From Jonesiaceae bacterium BS-20 (lineage in GTDB: Bacteria; Actinomycetota; Actinomycetes; Actinomycetales; Cellulomonadaceae): a stretch of 64,000 nt of DNA. Positions 28,439-37,993 of this stretch are shown in pieces (within the stretch, counting starts at the first letter, position 1; every line of letters starts with the position of its first letter). The stretch lies in contig CP146203.1 in assembly GCA_039995105.1 (NCBI GenBank), positions 186,001 through 250,000 of the forward strand. The letters run 5' to 3'. Both the position numbers and the translations under genes were made by a program. The notes beneath the pieces are model-generated. The model ran no database searches. It saw only the letters and a program-made list of their open reading frames with translations, and was not told where the DNA came from.

Positions 28439-29916
28439 GCGCAACTTTTGCGTCGTTAAAGTATTACAACTACCGAGTTTGGTTTGGTGCGGCCCTCGTG
28501 GCCAACGTGGGTACCTGGATGCAGCGTATTGCCCAGGACTGGTTGGTTATGCAGCACCTGACGGACGGGTCCGGAGCCGCCGTTGGTATTGTTACAGGAT
28601 TGCAGTTCTTGCCGGTCCTGTTCTTATCCGCATGGGCGGGAGTTCTGGCCGATAGGTTGGACCGCCGCAAGCTGTTGATGTTTACCCAAGGAGCAATGGG
28701 GCTGCTGGCCGCTATCCTTGGGTTTTTAGTTTTAACGGACCTAGTCCAACTGTGGCACGTCTATGTCCTAGCGCTTCTGCTTGGCGTGGTTGCTGCAATT
28801 GATAACCCCGCGCGGCAAGTGTTTGTGGCCGAGATGGTGCCATCAAGTCACCTGCCCAATGCGGTGGGGCTGAACTCCGCGTCCTTTAACGCTGCCCGTC
28901 TAGTTGGGCCCGGAATTGCCGGACTGTTGATCGCCGCGGTTGGAACCGGATGGGCGTTTGTGCTCAATGCCGTCTCATTTGGGGCAACAATTTGGGCGAT
29001 GTCCATCATGCGTAAGGCTGAGTTTAACCGGATGCCGCGTCCTGCCCGGGAAAAGGGTCAGATCCGCCAGGGATTGAAGTATGTTCGTACCCGCACCGAC
29101 ATCATTGTCATCATGGTTGTTGTTGGGGTGGTCTCCACGTTTGGGTTGAACTTCCAACTGACCTCAATTGTCATGGTCACCGAGATCTTCCAAAAAGACG
29201 CAGCCGAGTATGGGGTGCTGGGGTCCATTTTGGCGATAGGTTCCTTGACGGGCGCGCTCGTAGCGGCCCGTCGCAAGCAGCCTCGCGTGCGGCTAGTCAT
29301 TGGTGCGGCACTTATGTTTGGTATCTCTGCCGGAATTATGGCGGTTATGCCAAACATGGAATTGTACGGTTTGGTGTCAATAGCGGTCGGATTTAGCTCG
29401 TTGACCATGCTGACCGCAGCGAATGCGACCATCCAAATGTCGGTTGAACCGCAGATGCGCGGACGAGTCATGGCGCTCTATCTCATTGTTGTGGTTGGTG
29501 CCACCCCGATAGGTGCGCCGGTCGTGGGTTGGATTGCTGAAGAGTATGGCGGTCGTTGGGGGGTTGGTGTCGGAGCTATTGCTTCCATCATCGTTGCCAT
29601 ATGGGCCGCGTTCTGGACCCGCAAACACTGGAACTACAACGTCAGATACGCGCTTCGTAGTCGCCCGCTGATCAAAATTAGCTACGATGCCGAACCGGAG
29701 GAGGCTCAGACCGAGGTATCAGTCTTAGGTGCCTCCGAGACTGGCCTCAGTGGATCTAAGGGAGAGGTTGAAGACAATTGCCTCAGTAATTCCACCCCGA
29801 ACACTCTAGTGAAGCCAAAGGTCACGGCCGTGGGCGCGCGTCCGAGTGCGGGACGAACCCACCCTCCGCAGAGCCGTCGCCGAAAAAAGGGACATAAGGC
29901 TCTTACTCCTCAATAA
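28435..29916 (+). CDS. MFS exporter (EntS-like, MFS_3)
   Basis: This 493-residue major facilitator has about 12 transmembrane helices (residues 10-400) and a roughly 90-residue hydrophilic, basic C-terminal tail ending RRRKKGHKALTPQ. Motifs are ANVGTWMQRIAQDWLV, the loop GVLADRLDRRKLL (motif A), and AIDNPARQVFVAEMV, which mark the enterobactin-exporter-like group. Substrate is not known; drugs or a siderophore are possible. It is translationally coupled to marR (ATGA overlap). The long tail is unusual but may simply be lineage-specific. Confidence 0.92.
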   Translation: MSATFASLKYYNYRVWFGAALVANVGTWMQRIAQDWLVMQHLTDGSGAAVGIVTGLQFLPVLFLSAWAGVLADRLDRRKLLMFTQGAMGLLAAILGFLVLTDLVQLWHVYVLALLLGVVAAIDNPARQVFVAEMVPSSHLPNAVGLNSASFNAARLVGPGIAGLLIAAVGTGWAFVLNAVSFGATIWAMSIMRKAEFNRMPRPAREKGQIRQGLKYVRTRTDIIVIMVVVGVVSTFGLNFQLTSIVMVTEIFQKDAAEYGVLGSILAIGSLTGALVAARRKQPRVRLVIGAALMFGISAGIMAVMPNMELYGLVSIAVGFSSLTMLTAANATIQMSVEPQMRGRVMALYLIVVVGATPIGAPVVGWIAEEYGGRWGVGVGAIASIIVAIWAAFWTRKHWNYNVRYALRSRPLIKISYDAEPEEAQTEVSVLGASETGLSGSKGEVEDNCLSNSTPNTLVKPKVTAVGARPSAGRTHPPQSRRRKKGHKALTPQ

Positions 29917-29972
29917 AAACTAGTATTAATCGTTTTTATGGTTAGAATAGAAGAAATACTTCTGGAGGAACC

Positions 29973-30356
29973 ATGAACGAGCGAGAAACCACGAACAAGC
30001 CCGGAGCAGTCAAAAAGGTACTTACCGCAGGGCTCATGATCCTCGGCGTGAGCCTCATGGTGCTTGCCCCATTAACCGGCTCAGAGTTCCTCGCTGGAAT
30101 TTTCTTCTTCGGTGGAGCTGCAACAGCGTTGACCGCATTGGTAGCCAAGGTTAAGCACGGGTTCATGGACGGCGCCTTTCCTCAAGCCACCAGGGAACAC
30201 GACATCCTAGGCTTAGCACCCGCGGTTGAAACCGAATCAGGCTCGGCGCCGGTCAAGTCTGAGATTGCAGATGGCAATGCAGAACATGGCGCCGAAGGCT
30301 TGGAGCTGACGACTGCTGACCTAGAATTCTTGGCCCAAGCAAAAATTGGGGAGTAG
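29973..30356 (+). CDS. Small two-helix membrane protein, unknown function
   Basis: A 127-residue protein with a short basic N-terminus, two hydrophobic helices (about 15-32 and 37-57: SEFLAGIFFFGGAATALTAL), and an acidic, probably disordered C-terminus ending TTADLEFLAQAKIGE. I do not recognise the family. ATG 29973 has a clear site CTGGAGGAACC. The TAGAAT at 29943-29948 could be a -10 box, making it an independent transcript 57 bp after the MFS gene. A long hairpin ends it. Confidence 0.75.
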   Translation: MNERETTNKPGAVKKVLTAGLMILGVSLMVLAPLTGSEFLAGIFFFGGAATALTALVAKVKHGFMDGAFPQATREHDILGLAPAVETESGSAPVKSEIADGNAEHGAEGLELTTADLEFLAQAKIGE

Positions 30357-30406
30357 TCTAAAACCAGAGGTAAGCAGAGTTGCACTGCGCGAGTATGACT
30401 GTGTAG

Positions 30407-30456
30407 AACGAGAAGCGGCGGGTCACACAAATATGTGTGGCCCGCCGCTTCTCGTT
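30407..30456. terminator. Bidirectional terminator between small membrane gene and serC
   Basis: A 23-bp stem with one G-T pair (30407-30429 with 30434-30456) and AATA loop lies between two convergent genes. No strong T-run on either side. Confidence 0.85.
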
Positions 30457-30512
30457 AGCAACTAGGAATGTTGTTGGCATGGTGCGGGGTTAGCGCCCCA
30501 AAGGGTTACAAA

Positions 30513-31655
<1,143 letters not shown>

Positions 31656-31681
31656 TCAACCTGGGGCCTTGTGCACGTGAG

Positions 31682-31717
31682 TCCACATGGATCCACGAAT
31701 CCACATGGATCCACGAA
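31682..31717. repeat. Tandem 18-bp direct repeat in the serC-dtxR gap
   Basis: Two perfect adjacent copies of TCCACATGGATCCACGAA (31682-31699 and 31700-31717). Each copy contains the palindrome TGGATCCA. It lies 42-77 bp upstream of the serC start, in the region where its promoter or operator is expected. Confidence 0.85.
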
Positions 31718-31874
31718 GAGGGGAACTTCACCCTGTGGTGTTCAACCGCTGGCTTGGCGGTGTTGCACGGCCCGTCTAACTGGTAAACCCGGCTAAAGTA
31801 GGCTGGACGCGATTGTTACGCTCGGTAGCAAGCCCAAACGCACGCAACACAACCCAAACTCGTTGGAGGCAGCA

Positions 31875-32582
31875 GTGAGTGATCTGATCGACACCACGGA
31901 AATGTATCTGCGGACAATCTATGAACTTGCTGAAGAAGGCATTGTGCCGCTGCGCGCGCGGATTGCCGAGCGCCTGGGACATTCCGGCCCCACGGTTTCC
32001 CAAACCGTGTCCCGTATGGAACGCGATGGGTTGCTCATTATTGGTGGAGACCGTCACCTCGAACTAACAAAATCTGGCTCAGACAAGGCCATGCGAGTTA
32101 TGCGCAAACACCGTTTGGCTGAGCGCCTGCTGACGGATGTTATTGGGCTCGACTGGGAATTTGTCCACGAGGAAGCCTGTCGCTGGGAACACGTGATGAG
32201 TGAACGGGTAGAAGAGCGTATTCACACGCTCCTGAACCGTCCTCAATTCTCACCCTATGGCAACCCAATTCCAGGGCTTGAGGAAATCGGTGGCCAAGAC
32301 CCCGATGTGCCCTTCCTTGAGGGCGTCATTTCGCTATCCGCTTTTGTGGCCGAAAGTAAGCTCGAGCATTCGGTGGTAGCAACCGTTGCCCGGTTGGGCG
32401 AACCGCTGCAGACCGACGTTGAACTCTTAGCACGCCTCGCCGAGGCCGGAATTACGCCTGGCAACAAAGTCAAGCTTGAGTCGACAACCCAAGCATTGGT
32501 CGCGGCTGGTGCTCCAGATGCCGAGATTATTCTTGATCTCCCCGATGAGGTTGCACGTCACATTTTCATTGCAAACTCTTGA
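31875..32582 (+). CDS. dtxR: DtxR/IdeR-family metal-dependent repressor
   Basis: A 235-residue iron- (or manganese-) activated repressor. The N-terminal winged helix contains SGPTVSQTVSRMERDGLL. With GTG 31875 as start, metal ligands fall at the same numbers as in Corynebacterium DtxR: M10, H79, E83, H98, C102, E105, H106. This supports that start over the TTG at 31863, as does GGAGG at 5-bp spacing. The C-terminal SH3-like domain holds the E-x-x-Q pair (E176, Q179 here). C102 argues for iron rather than manganese, which prefers Asp there in MntR-type proteins. Target boxes are not seen in the window. Confidence 0.95.
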   Translation: MSDLIDTTEMYLRTIYELAEEGIVPLRARIAERLGHSGPTVSQTVSRMERDGLLIIGGDRHLELTKSGSDKAMRVMRKHRLAERLLTDVIGLDWEFVHEEACRWEHVMSERVEERIHTLLNRPQFSPYGNPIPGLEEIGGQDPDVPFLEGVISLSAFVAESKLEHSVVATVARLGEPLQTDVELLARLAEAGITPGNKVKLESTTQALVAAGAPDAEIILDLPDEVARHIFIANS

Positions 32583-32744
32583 GGGATCGTCGTTTCCACT
32601 GATCAAGCACGGTAATGCTCTGCTCAATCTGGCAAGTTGTTACCAGTTTGAGATTCGACCGTAACCAACGCGTGACAAAGAGAAAGTCACGCGGTACAGT
32701 TGCAAATGCTTCACAAATTGACCCTTTGTTGAAGTTTTCGCCGG

Positions 32745-32933
32745 AACGCCAAACCCTGTCGCCGAGCGGAACCTGGACCTACACGAATGACAGGGGCGGG
32801 GGACCCACCTTCGGCTGTAAGATCAGCCTTGGGGTGAAGCCCAACATGATTTTCAGGCTCAGAAGTTTGCCTGAATTTTATTTTGAGCCGAGTTATCTCC
32901 AACTCGAACCCGACAGCTTACTTCGTCGGCGTT
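32745..32933 (+). ncRNA. c-di-AMP riboswitch (ydaO/yuaA type)
   Basis: The 362-bp gap before the NlpC/P60 gene carries the conserved features of this class: a GGGGACCCA segment near 32799, TTGGGGTGAAGCCC (32829-32842), and GAACCCGACAGCTTACTTCG (32906-32925). P1 forms from AACGCC (32745-32750) and GGCGTT (32928-32933). Such aptamers bind c-di-AMP and usually switch the downstream gene off; in actinobacteria they often sit before NlpC/P60 or Rpf genes. The ribosome site GGAG (32935-32938) touches the 3' side of P1, so translational control is plausible. Class assignment is from memory of the consensus. Confidence 0.85.
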
Positions 32934-32944
32934 TGGAGAACTAA

Positions 32945-33745
32945 GTGATTAACACTGAGTACCGCGCCCGTCACAAGGCGAACCGCAAGCCAATGGCCCC
33001 AATCGTGGCTATGGCAAGCGCAGCCACTGCAAACGTGGCAACAGTTAGCCGCCGGACCGCAGTAGCAGCAGTATCTTCCGGACTGGTTATGGGTATTGCA
33101 GGTGCTGCACCAGCATTTGCCGACAGCGCGACCGGATCCGCAATCGGAACCGTCGACGTTACCGCTCTTACCGCACAGGCCAAGGCCATTGTGAAGGCAG
33201 CTCCAACCGTCAAGGTTGCCGCGGACGCCACATGGACCACGGAAGCCTCCGCGATCAAGGTAACCGCAAAACCAAAGCCAAAGCCAGTTGTAGTGCGTGC
33301 TGAGCCACGCTCGGCAACACGCAACGCTAGCCGCGCAGCGGTCTCGAGCTCAACCTCGAACGCAAGCGCGCCGGCCAAGCAGGAGGCAAAGTCCGCTCCA
33401 CCAGCTTCCGTGAACGGCAACGCCGTTCTTGAAATCGCTGCACGCTACGTGGGAACCCCATACGTTTGGGGCGGGACCACGCCAAGCGGATTCGACTGCT
33501 CCGGTTTCACCTCATACGTGTACAAGCAGCTCGGCGTAAACCTGCCGCGTTCCTCGGGTGCACAGGGCAAGATTGGAACGGTCGTTTCCCGCGCCAATGC
33601 ACAGCCAGGTGACCTGATCTGGACCCCCGGACACATCGCAATCTACGCCGGTGGTAACCAGCAGATTGATGCGCCGAAGCCAGGAAAGTCTGTCCAGTTC
33701 CGTAAGATCTGGCAGTCCAACCCAACTTTCATCCGCGTTCAGTAG
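32945..33745 (+). CDS. Secreted NlpC/P60 peptidoglycan endopeptidase
   Basis: A 266-residue exported wall hydrolase that cleaves the D-Glu/diamino-acid bond of peptide stems. Signal-peptide-like region runs to about AGAAPAFA-D (residue 60), after a basic start. A disordered Lys/Pro/Ser/Ala linker (about 65-155) leads to the C-terminal catalytic domain: ARYVGTPYVWGG, nucleophile C185 in FDCSGFTSYVY, H230 in PGHIAIY, and QIDAPKPG. GTG 32945 follows GGAG of the riboswitch expression platform. Repression when c-di-AMP is high would lower wall lysis. It appears to be a single-gene unit ended at 33769. Confidence 0.95.
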   Translation: MINTEYRARHKANRKPMAPIVAMASAATANVATVSRRTAVAAVSSGLVMGIAGAAPAFADSATGSAIGTVDVTALTAQAKAIVKAAPTVKVAADATWTTEASAIKVTAKPKPKPVVVRAEPRSATRNASRAAVSSSTSNASAPAKQEAKSAPPASVNGNAVLEIAARYVGTPYVWGGTTPSGFDCSGFTSYVYKQLGVNLPRSSGAQGKIGTVVSRANAQPGDLIWTPGHIAIYAGGNQQIDAPKPGKSVQFRKIWQSNPTFIRVQ

Positions 33746-33768
33746 TAGGTAATCTTCCAGATTTTCTG

Positions 33769-33810
33769 AAACGGCGCCCCATGACCGAGTCATGGGGCGC
33801 CGTTTTGTTT
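33769..33810 (+). terminator. Terminator after NlpC/P60 gene
   Basis: A 17-bp perfect stem AAACGGCGCCCCATGAC / GTCATGGGGCGCCGTTT with CGA loop, followed by TGTTT. Strong intrinsic terminator 24 nt past the stop. Confidence 0.93.
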
Positions 33811-33998
33811 AGCCAATTAGCAATCCCATGTATTAGTAAAGTATTAGGCCAGACCATGGACGGTATTTGTCTAAATTCTAGGCCTATTCCCTTTAAGTGC
33901 GGGACTCAGGTCCTCTTTATGTCCTGCTGAGCCTATGTTTTGGGTATTTAGGGTTTAGACTTGGTAAAGGATAGATACGACCCTAAGGGAGGTTGACC

Positions 33999-34925
33999 AT
34001 GGCTGGACAATTCTCAATCTTGGTTGGTGTAGATGGCTCATTGGCGAGTCTGCACGCCTTGGATTGGGCCATTTCGTTGGCACAAAAAGGCAATGCCAAG
34101 ATTACAATTGCCTGTTCGTATTCTTTACCCACGTTTGCAGCCGCCTCACTCGATGGGGGATACGCGGCCCTGGATGATTCAACGATTCAGGAGGGCGCGC
34201 GAGTGGTTCTTGCGAGTGCGGCCGAGCGTGTGCACGAAGCAAATATTCCGGTGACCGCACAGATTGCCTCGGGTGATCCTGCCGGGGCACTCGTAGAACT
34301 CTCCGCTGACCACGACCTCGTGGTGGTTGGTACGCGGGGACGTTCCGGGTTTGCCGAGCGTTTGTTGGGCACGGTTTCTTCAGCACTGCCAGCTCATGCC
34401 CGCTGTCCAGTGATTGTAGTTCCGGGAAGAGGACTAAAAGAAGAGCTACCGCTACCATCAATCAAACCGATAAAACGTGTGATCGTTGGAATCGATGGAT
34501 CAGCCCCTGCACACGGAGCGCTGCACCGGGCCGTGTTTTACTCCAAGATCTGGGACGCAGAGCTCGTTGCCGTGACCGGTGTTCCCGTAACTAGCGGTTC
34601 TGGCATCTTGTCCTGGTTGCCAGCAGCGGTCGACCATGAACAGGTCTTGCGAGATATTGCATCTGGTCTGGACATGATTGTCGATGCCGTTGAGGAGGAG
34701 AACCCCGGACTCAAGATCCGTCGGATTGCGCTTGATGGATCCGGCGCGGAGCTTCTGACCGAGTTTTCGCAGGCCGCAGACTTGCTCGTGGTTGGATCGC
34801 GCGGGCGCGGAGGTTTTGCCGGATTGCTACTCGGCTCAACGAGCCAGGCCGTCCTGCACCACTCCAAGTGTCCGGTCCTGGTGGTCAATAAACACTGTGA
34901 GGAGCCGGATAGCGACGGGCAGTAA
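33999..34925 (+). CDS. Tandem-domain universal stress protein
   Basis: A 308-residue cytoplasmic protein with two UspA domains. Each keeps the ATP-binding signature: GTRGRSGFAERLLGTVSS in domain 1 and GSRGRGGFAGLLLGSTSQ in domain 2, with VGVDGS and VGIDGS at the start of each. ATP-binding USPs respond to redox, hypoxia and stationary phase. ATG 33999 has AAGGGAGG at 6-bp spacing; the TTG six bases earlier is rejected. The 253-bp gap upstream is AT-rich and may carry its promoter, but I cannot point to one with confidence. Confidence 0.95.
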   Translation: MAGQFSILVGVDGSLASLHALDWAISLAQKGNAKITIACSYSLPTFAAASLDGGYAALDDSTIQEGARVVLASAAERVHEANIPVTAQIASGDPAGALVELSADHDLVVVGTRGRSGFAERLLGTVSSALPAHARCPVIVVPGRGLKEELPLPSIKPIKRVIVGIDGSAPAHGALHRAVFYSKIWDAELVAVTGVPVTSGSGILSWLPAAVDHEQVLRDIASGLDMIVDAVEEENPGLKIRRIALDGSGAELLTEFSQAADLLVVGSRGRGGFAGLLLGSTSQAVLHHSKCPVLVVNKHCEEPDSDGQ

Positions 34926-34951
34926 TCTCGGTTGCTGACCAGCATGCAGTG

Positions 34952-34999
34952 AACTTAGGGGGCAGTAACGGTGATCGTTATTGCCCCCTAAGTTATTTT
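34952..34999 (+). terminator. Terminator after universal stress gene
   Basis: A long stem around CTTAGGGGGCA / TTGCCCCCTAAG with a GTGAT loop, followed by TTATTTTGG. It lies 27 nt after the stop and also faces the convergent gene ending at 35043. Confidence 0.9.
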
Positions 35000-35042
35000 G
35001 GTTCCTGGGTTTGGGGGAAGATAACCGCGTATAGCAAAGGCG

Positions 35043-35783
35043 CTAGCCTGAAATTGAACTCATCGAAACCGGATCTTCAGACGCAGTAGCTTGCTCAATC
35101 ACCGTGATGATTGGACGCGAGAAACTTGCCGGTGCCGGTCCAAACGCCTTGTCGGTTTGGGAAATCACGGTCGCAGCGAGCCCGTTGCCACCCACGATGC
35201 CAACGACTGCCCCCACACCAAAGGGGACAATCCGGCCTACGGTAAGTCCCGTGTACTTGATCAGTTGGCGTTTAATAAAGCGAGATGCCAAGACACCATT
35301 CACTTGTTTAATGGTTGATTTTGGCAGAGAAGTCAGCAGGGTCGTGCCCCAAAGCATTGTGGGTTTGCCGGTGACGTCGCGAACGGTCTTTGAACCGGTG
35401 TCTCCAAGTACTGAGGTCAGGAGCAGGGCCTTGCGGCGTTCTACATCGGCGACCTCAATCCCATGGACATCGGCAATGGCCAAACTGAAGAGACTGGCCG
35501 AGAACAAGAAGGCGCCGACATCGGCAGCGCTGAGGATGAGAGCAGTAGTCGTGCCAATCCCAGGCAACGCTGCACTTACTCCGACTGCGCCTCCGGTGGC
35601 ACGCATGAGTGCTTTATATTGGCTGGCGAGGATCTTGATAACTTGCTCGGGAGAGGCGTTTGGGTTTTTCCTGCGAACAGCATCAACATAGGCCTTGATA
35701 GTGCTGGCGGGAATAACGGTTGCCTTCGCCAGTGCCAGGTCAAAGATAGGGTCACTGGAGGAGGATTTCTTGCGCATTGCCAT
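35043..35783 (-). CDS. EcsC-like membrane-associated protein
   Basis: A 246-residue protein. The N-terminal half is helical and charged (SPEQVIKILASQYKALMRAT). Two glycine-rich hydrophobic regions follow: GGAVGVSAALPGIG with SAADVGAFLFSASLFSLAIA, and late FGVGAVVGIVGGNGLAATVI, then KAFGPAPASF. This order resembles EcsC-type proteins of actinobacteria, which have no defined biochemical role. ATG 35783 has GGGAGG 4 bp upstream; the TTG four codons earlier overlaps that site and is rejected. It stands alone, convergent with the USP gene. Confidence 0.65.
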   Translation of the reverse strand: MAMRKKSSSSDPIFDLALAKATVIPASTIKAYVDAVRRKNPNASPEQVIKILASQYKALMRATGGAVGVSAALPGIGTTTALILSAADVGAFLFSASLFSLAIADVHGIEVADVERRKALLLTSVLGDTGSKTVRDVTGKPTMLWGTTLLTSLPKSTIKQVNGVLASRFIKRQLIKYTGLTVGRIVPFGVGAVVGIVGGNGLAATVISQTDKAFGPAPASFSRPIITVIEQATASEDPVSMSSISG

Positions 35784-36237
35784 GGTGCCTCCCAAAAAAT
35801 ACTTGGCTGAGTTGGTGCCGTTGCACCTACCTAGTTGACCCTATAGCCATCGGCAGTGCACCGCACGACGACCGAGTGTAAATACCAAACCTATTCACAA
35901 CACTTGCAAATTCAACTAGTCAAACGGCTAACTATGGAATAGTATAGACCTCTTGGTTGTTATAGCGAGTGTAAGAATACATCTAACCGTTGCCCCGTGT
36001 GTGGGTAGCATTCACCGCTATTTCACCCAGCACGACTACCGTCATCTTGTGAGCTAAGCCAACTCGCGCTGTAGCGATAGCGAATTGAACTTGATAGGAC
36101 GGTAGCGGCCATCTGGCCGCCGTGGAGAGGGATCTCCTGCGTGCACCAGTGCGGACACCGAGAAGCAAACCACGCTTTTCACCGCACGAACACAGAAAGA
36201 AGGCCCAATAGGAGGGCCGGTAAGAAAGGAAGACAAA
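35784..36237 (+). other. 454-bp region with hairpin-rich leader of a small gene
   Basis: The left part (35784-35980) is AT-rich and must contain the promoter of the minus-strand gene. The right part carries three close hairpins on the plus strand: GCGGCC-ATCT-GGCCGC (36105-36120), GGAGA-GGGA-TCTCC (36124-36137) and GGCCC..GGGCC (36202-36218). The last ends 8 bases before a strong AAAGGA ribosome site for the 55-codon gene at 36238. This looks like a structured mRNA leader. I cannot match it to a known riboswitch class. Open frames on the opposite strand here lack coding features. Confidence 0.5.
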
Positions 36238-36405
36238 ATGACCGCCATTTTGACACAGCGTCCGGTTTCGATTGACCGCTTTGGTACCGAGCACCGTTTT
36301 GGTTGCTCCATGCCAGGGGTTACCACGGAGTCCGGACGGACACATGGTTTTGCGATTCGCCGTTGCACTGATTGTGGTGCTACGCGTTTTGGTATTGGAG
36401 CATAA
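36238..36405 (+). CDS. Small CxxC protein (55 residues)
   Basis: A short gene not usually found by length-limited searches. ATG 36238 follows AAAGGAAGACAAA; the product begins MTAILTQRPVSIDRFGTEHR and ends RRCTDCGATRFGIGA. There are three Cys (one single, C24, and a CxxC), with several basic residues, so a small zinc-ribbon-like or redox protein is possible. It is flanked by a hairpin-rich leader and a classic terminator at 36455, so it is a complete short transcription unit. Function is unknown, and I do not recognise a family. Confidence 0.72.
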   Translation: MTAILTQRPVSIDRFGTEHRFGCSMPGVTTESGRTHGFAIRRCTDCGATRFGIGA

Positions 36406-36454
36406 CGAGTGAGTGCTAGATGTACTCTGGATTATCCAATAGGAAAACCCAACA

Positions 36455-36498
36455 AAGAATGACCGTGAATGGAATCCCGTTCACGGTCATTCTTTTTG
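36455..36498 (+). terminator. Terminator after the 55-residue protein gene
   Basis: A 13-bp perfect stem GAATGACCGTGAA / TTCACGGTCATTC with 10-nt loop followed by TTTTTGTTT. Strong intrinsic terminator 50 nt past the stop. Confidence 0.93.
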
Positions 36499-36581
36499 TT
36501 TCTGAAGCTTGTCGAACCAGCCTAGGCCGCAGGTAATCTAACCGGTAAGACCTGCCCATGGTTTACATGCGAGTGCAGACA

Positions 36582-37028
36582 CTAGTCGGGAACTACTTCA
36601 AGGGTGATCTTGGCGCCCGCTTCGATGGTGCGTCCCACCGTGCATTGGCTTTCTACGGTGCTCTGGATCAGGCCTAGTAGGCGTTCGCGGGCTTCTGGTT
36701 CAAGTGCGTTGAGATCCACTACGAGGGTCTCTGCAAAGGTCTCGTATCGGTTCTCTGGGTCATTCTTGACACTTGAAACCTGTACTTGTGCGTTGTAGTC
36801 GGCGCCGGCACGGCGGGCTAGTGCACGGTCGGTAACCAATCCTGTGCAGGCCCCCGCAGCCAACTTAAGCAATTCACCGGGAGTAAAGGTACCCTCAACG
36901 CCAGCGCCAGCTATGGCGACTTGAGCGCCTCGGTCGTTGTAGCCCACATACTTGCGTTCGCCTATGCGCTCGACCCAGACTGCATCGGTTGGCGCATTTT
37001 CAGGGGTAAGGAACTTGGGATTTGTCAT
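36582..37028 (-). CDS. OsmC/Ohr-family peroxiredoxin
   Basis: A 148-residue thiol peroxidase that reduces organic hydroperoxides. The two catalytic Cys are C61 (LAAGACTGLVTD) and C129 (SQCTVGRTIEAG), the normal OsmC pair, with the flanking VGYNDRGAQV and TPGELL. It lacks the Ohr-specific ALAGCF pattern, so OsmC-type is the better label. Reducing partner is unknown (often lipoyl proteins). No neighbouring MarR/OhrR regulator. It is convergent with the 55-residue gene unit. Confidence 0.92.
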   Translation of the reverse strand: MTNPKFLTPENAPTDAVWVERIGERKYVGYNDRGAQVAIAGAGVEGTFTPGELLKLAAGACTGLVTDRALARRAGADYNAQVQVSSVKNDPENRYETFAETLVVDLNALEPEARERLLGLIQSTVESQCTVGRTIEAGAKITLEVVPD

Positions 37029-37361
37029 GGTGTAATTCTTCCACTGATCGTGGGCGCGGTAGGTATCTGCTCAGAACTTGAATGAATGTAACCGTGCGCT
37101 ACAGTATTTTCCGGGAGGCGATCGCTTTGAAAAGCCAACAGATTCATCGGAACCCGCCTAGAGGTGGAGAATTTCACACGGAGTCTCAGCGCAAATGCGA
37201 CTCTAGGGGGACGCAATATTTTGCAGGAGTTGAGAACCTTAGTACAGCATCGAAACTCTTGATGTCAGAAGTTACGGGCTCACCATATTACGGCTATACC
37301 GGTTGCAACATCCGTTGTTACAGGGCTTTGATGCGGGTTAGACCGGTTCTTGGGAGGAAAC
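37029..37361. other. 333-bp intergenic region, nothing recognised
   Basis: This gap lies between divergent genes and must carry the osmC promoter on one strand and that of the gene at 37362 on the other. One plus-strand frame crosses it (37082 onwards), but it has no ribosome site, its composition is not protein-like, and it runs into the true gene in another frame. I see no hairpin, repeat or RNA gene. Confidence 0.5.
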
Positions 37362-37937
37362 ATGAAGGTGCTGAAGAAGCGCTGGAAGTTATTTGTGCTA
37401 GTCCTTGGCTATTTGGGGGTTGCCGTTGGCGGGTACGTGTATTTTGCGGCCCAAAATCCACTGACGCAGCTTACTAAAGTAGCAAACCAAGAGCAGTTCA
37501 CCGAAGTACAAAGAGATCTGAGTCAGTACCTGACTGAAAATATCAAAGGGTACGTCTATTACGAGCAGCCGCCAGCGAAGGTTCCCGAGAGCTTTGGAGG
37601 ATTCCCACTCACTGAAGAAGCCCAAAAACAGGGCGATGCAGTGTTGCTTCAGCACACCAAGAACATTGATGAGCTCGATACACAGATGCAGATGGACTGG
37701 CCACATGCCATCACAAAGTCCTCTACAACAGTAAACGCGTACGGTTACTCAGAAAATCGAGTACGAGTTCTACCTAAAACACAGGCCGGTGTTTCCGTGA
37801 GTATCTCGGTTGACAAGGAAATCATGTCAGATCTTGAAAGTTACGGCACGGGAAGAAGCATCGAGCTCGGTGTGGTGATTGATGGTCCAACTCAAACAAT
37901 TGTTTCTGTCGTAGATACCGAAATGGAAAACTGGTAG
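37362..37937 (+). CDS. N-terminally anchored extracytoplasmic protein, unknown
   Basis: This 191-residue protein has a basic N-terminus (MKVLKKRWK), one hydrophobic anchor or uncleaved signal (about 9-30) and a soluble domain outside the membrane with no Cys. I recognise no domain. ATG 37362 has GGGAGG 4 bp upstream; the TTG four codons earlier overlaps that site. The codon mix is more AT-rich than neighbours (for example GTATATTTTG, AAATCCACTG), which may mean recent gain. It lies 56 bp before the kinase gene on the same strand, so cotranscription is possible. Confidence 0.7.
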   Translation: MKVLKKRWKLFVLVLGYLGVAVGGYVYFAAQNPLTQLTKVANQEQFTEVQRDLSQYLTENIKGYVYYEQPPAKVPESFGGFPLTEEAQKQGDAVLLQHTKNIDELDTQMQMDWPHAITKSSTTVNAYGYSENRVRVLPKTQAGVSVSISVDKEIMSDLESYGTGRSIELGVVIDGPTQTIVSVVDTEMENW

Positions 37938-37993
37938 CGTTTTTCAAACCCATAGCACGGTACGAGGACCTCGAAGGCTAATAGGCTTGGTCC

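Noticed and set aside
32615-32944. 109-codon frame upstream of NlpC/P60
   Set aside because: It coincides with the structured riboswitch RNA and has no ribosome site.
35983-36368. Two minus-strand frames of 104-120 codons
   Set aside because: No ribosome site, Cys/Arg-rich chance composition, and they run against the 55-residue gene that has its own signals.
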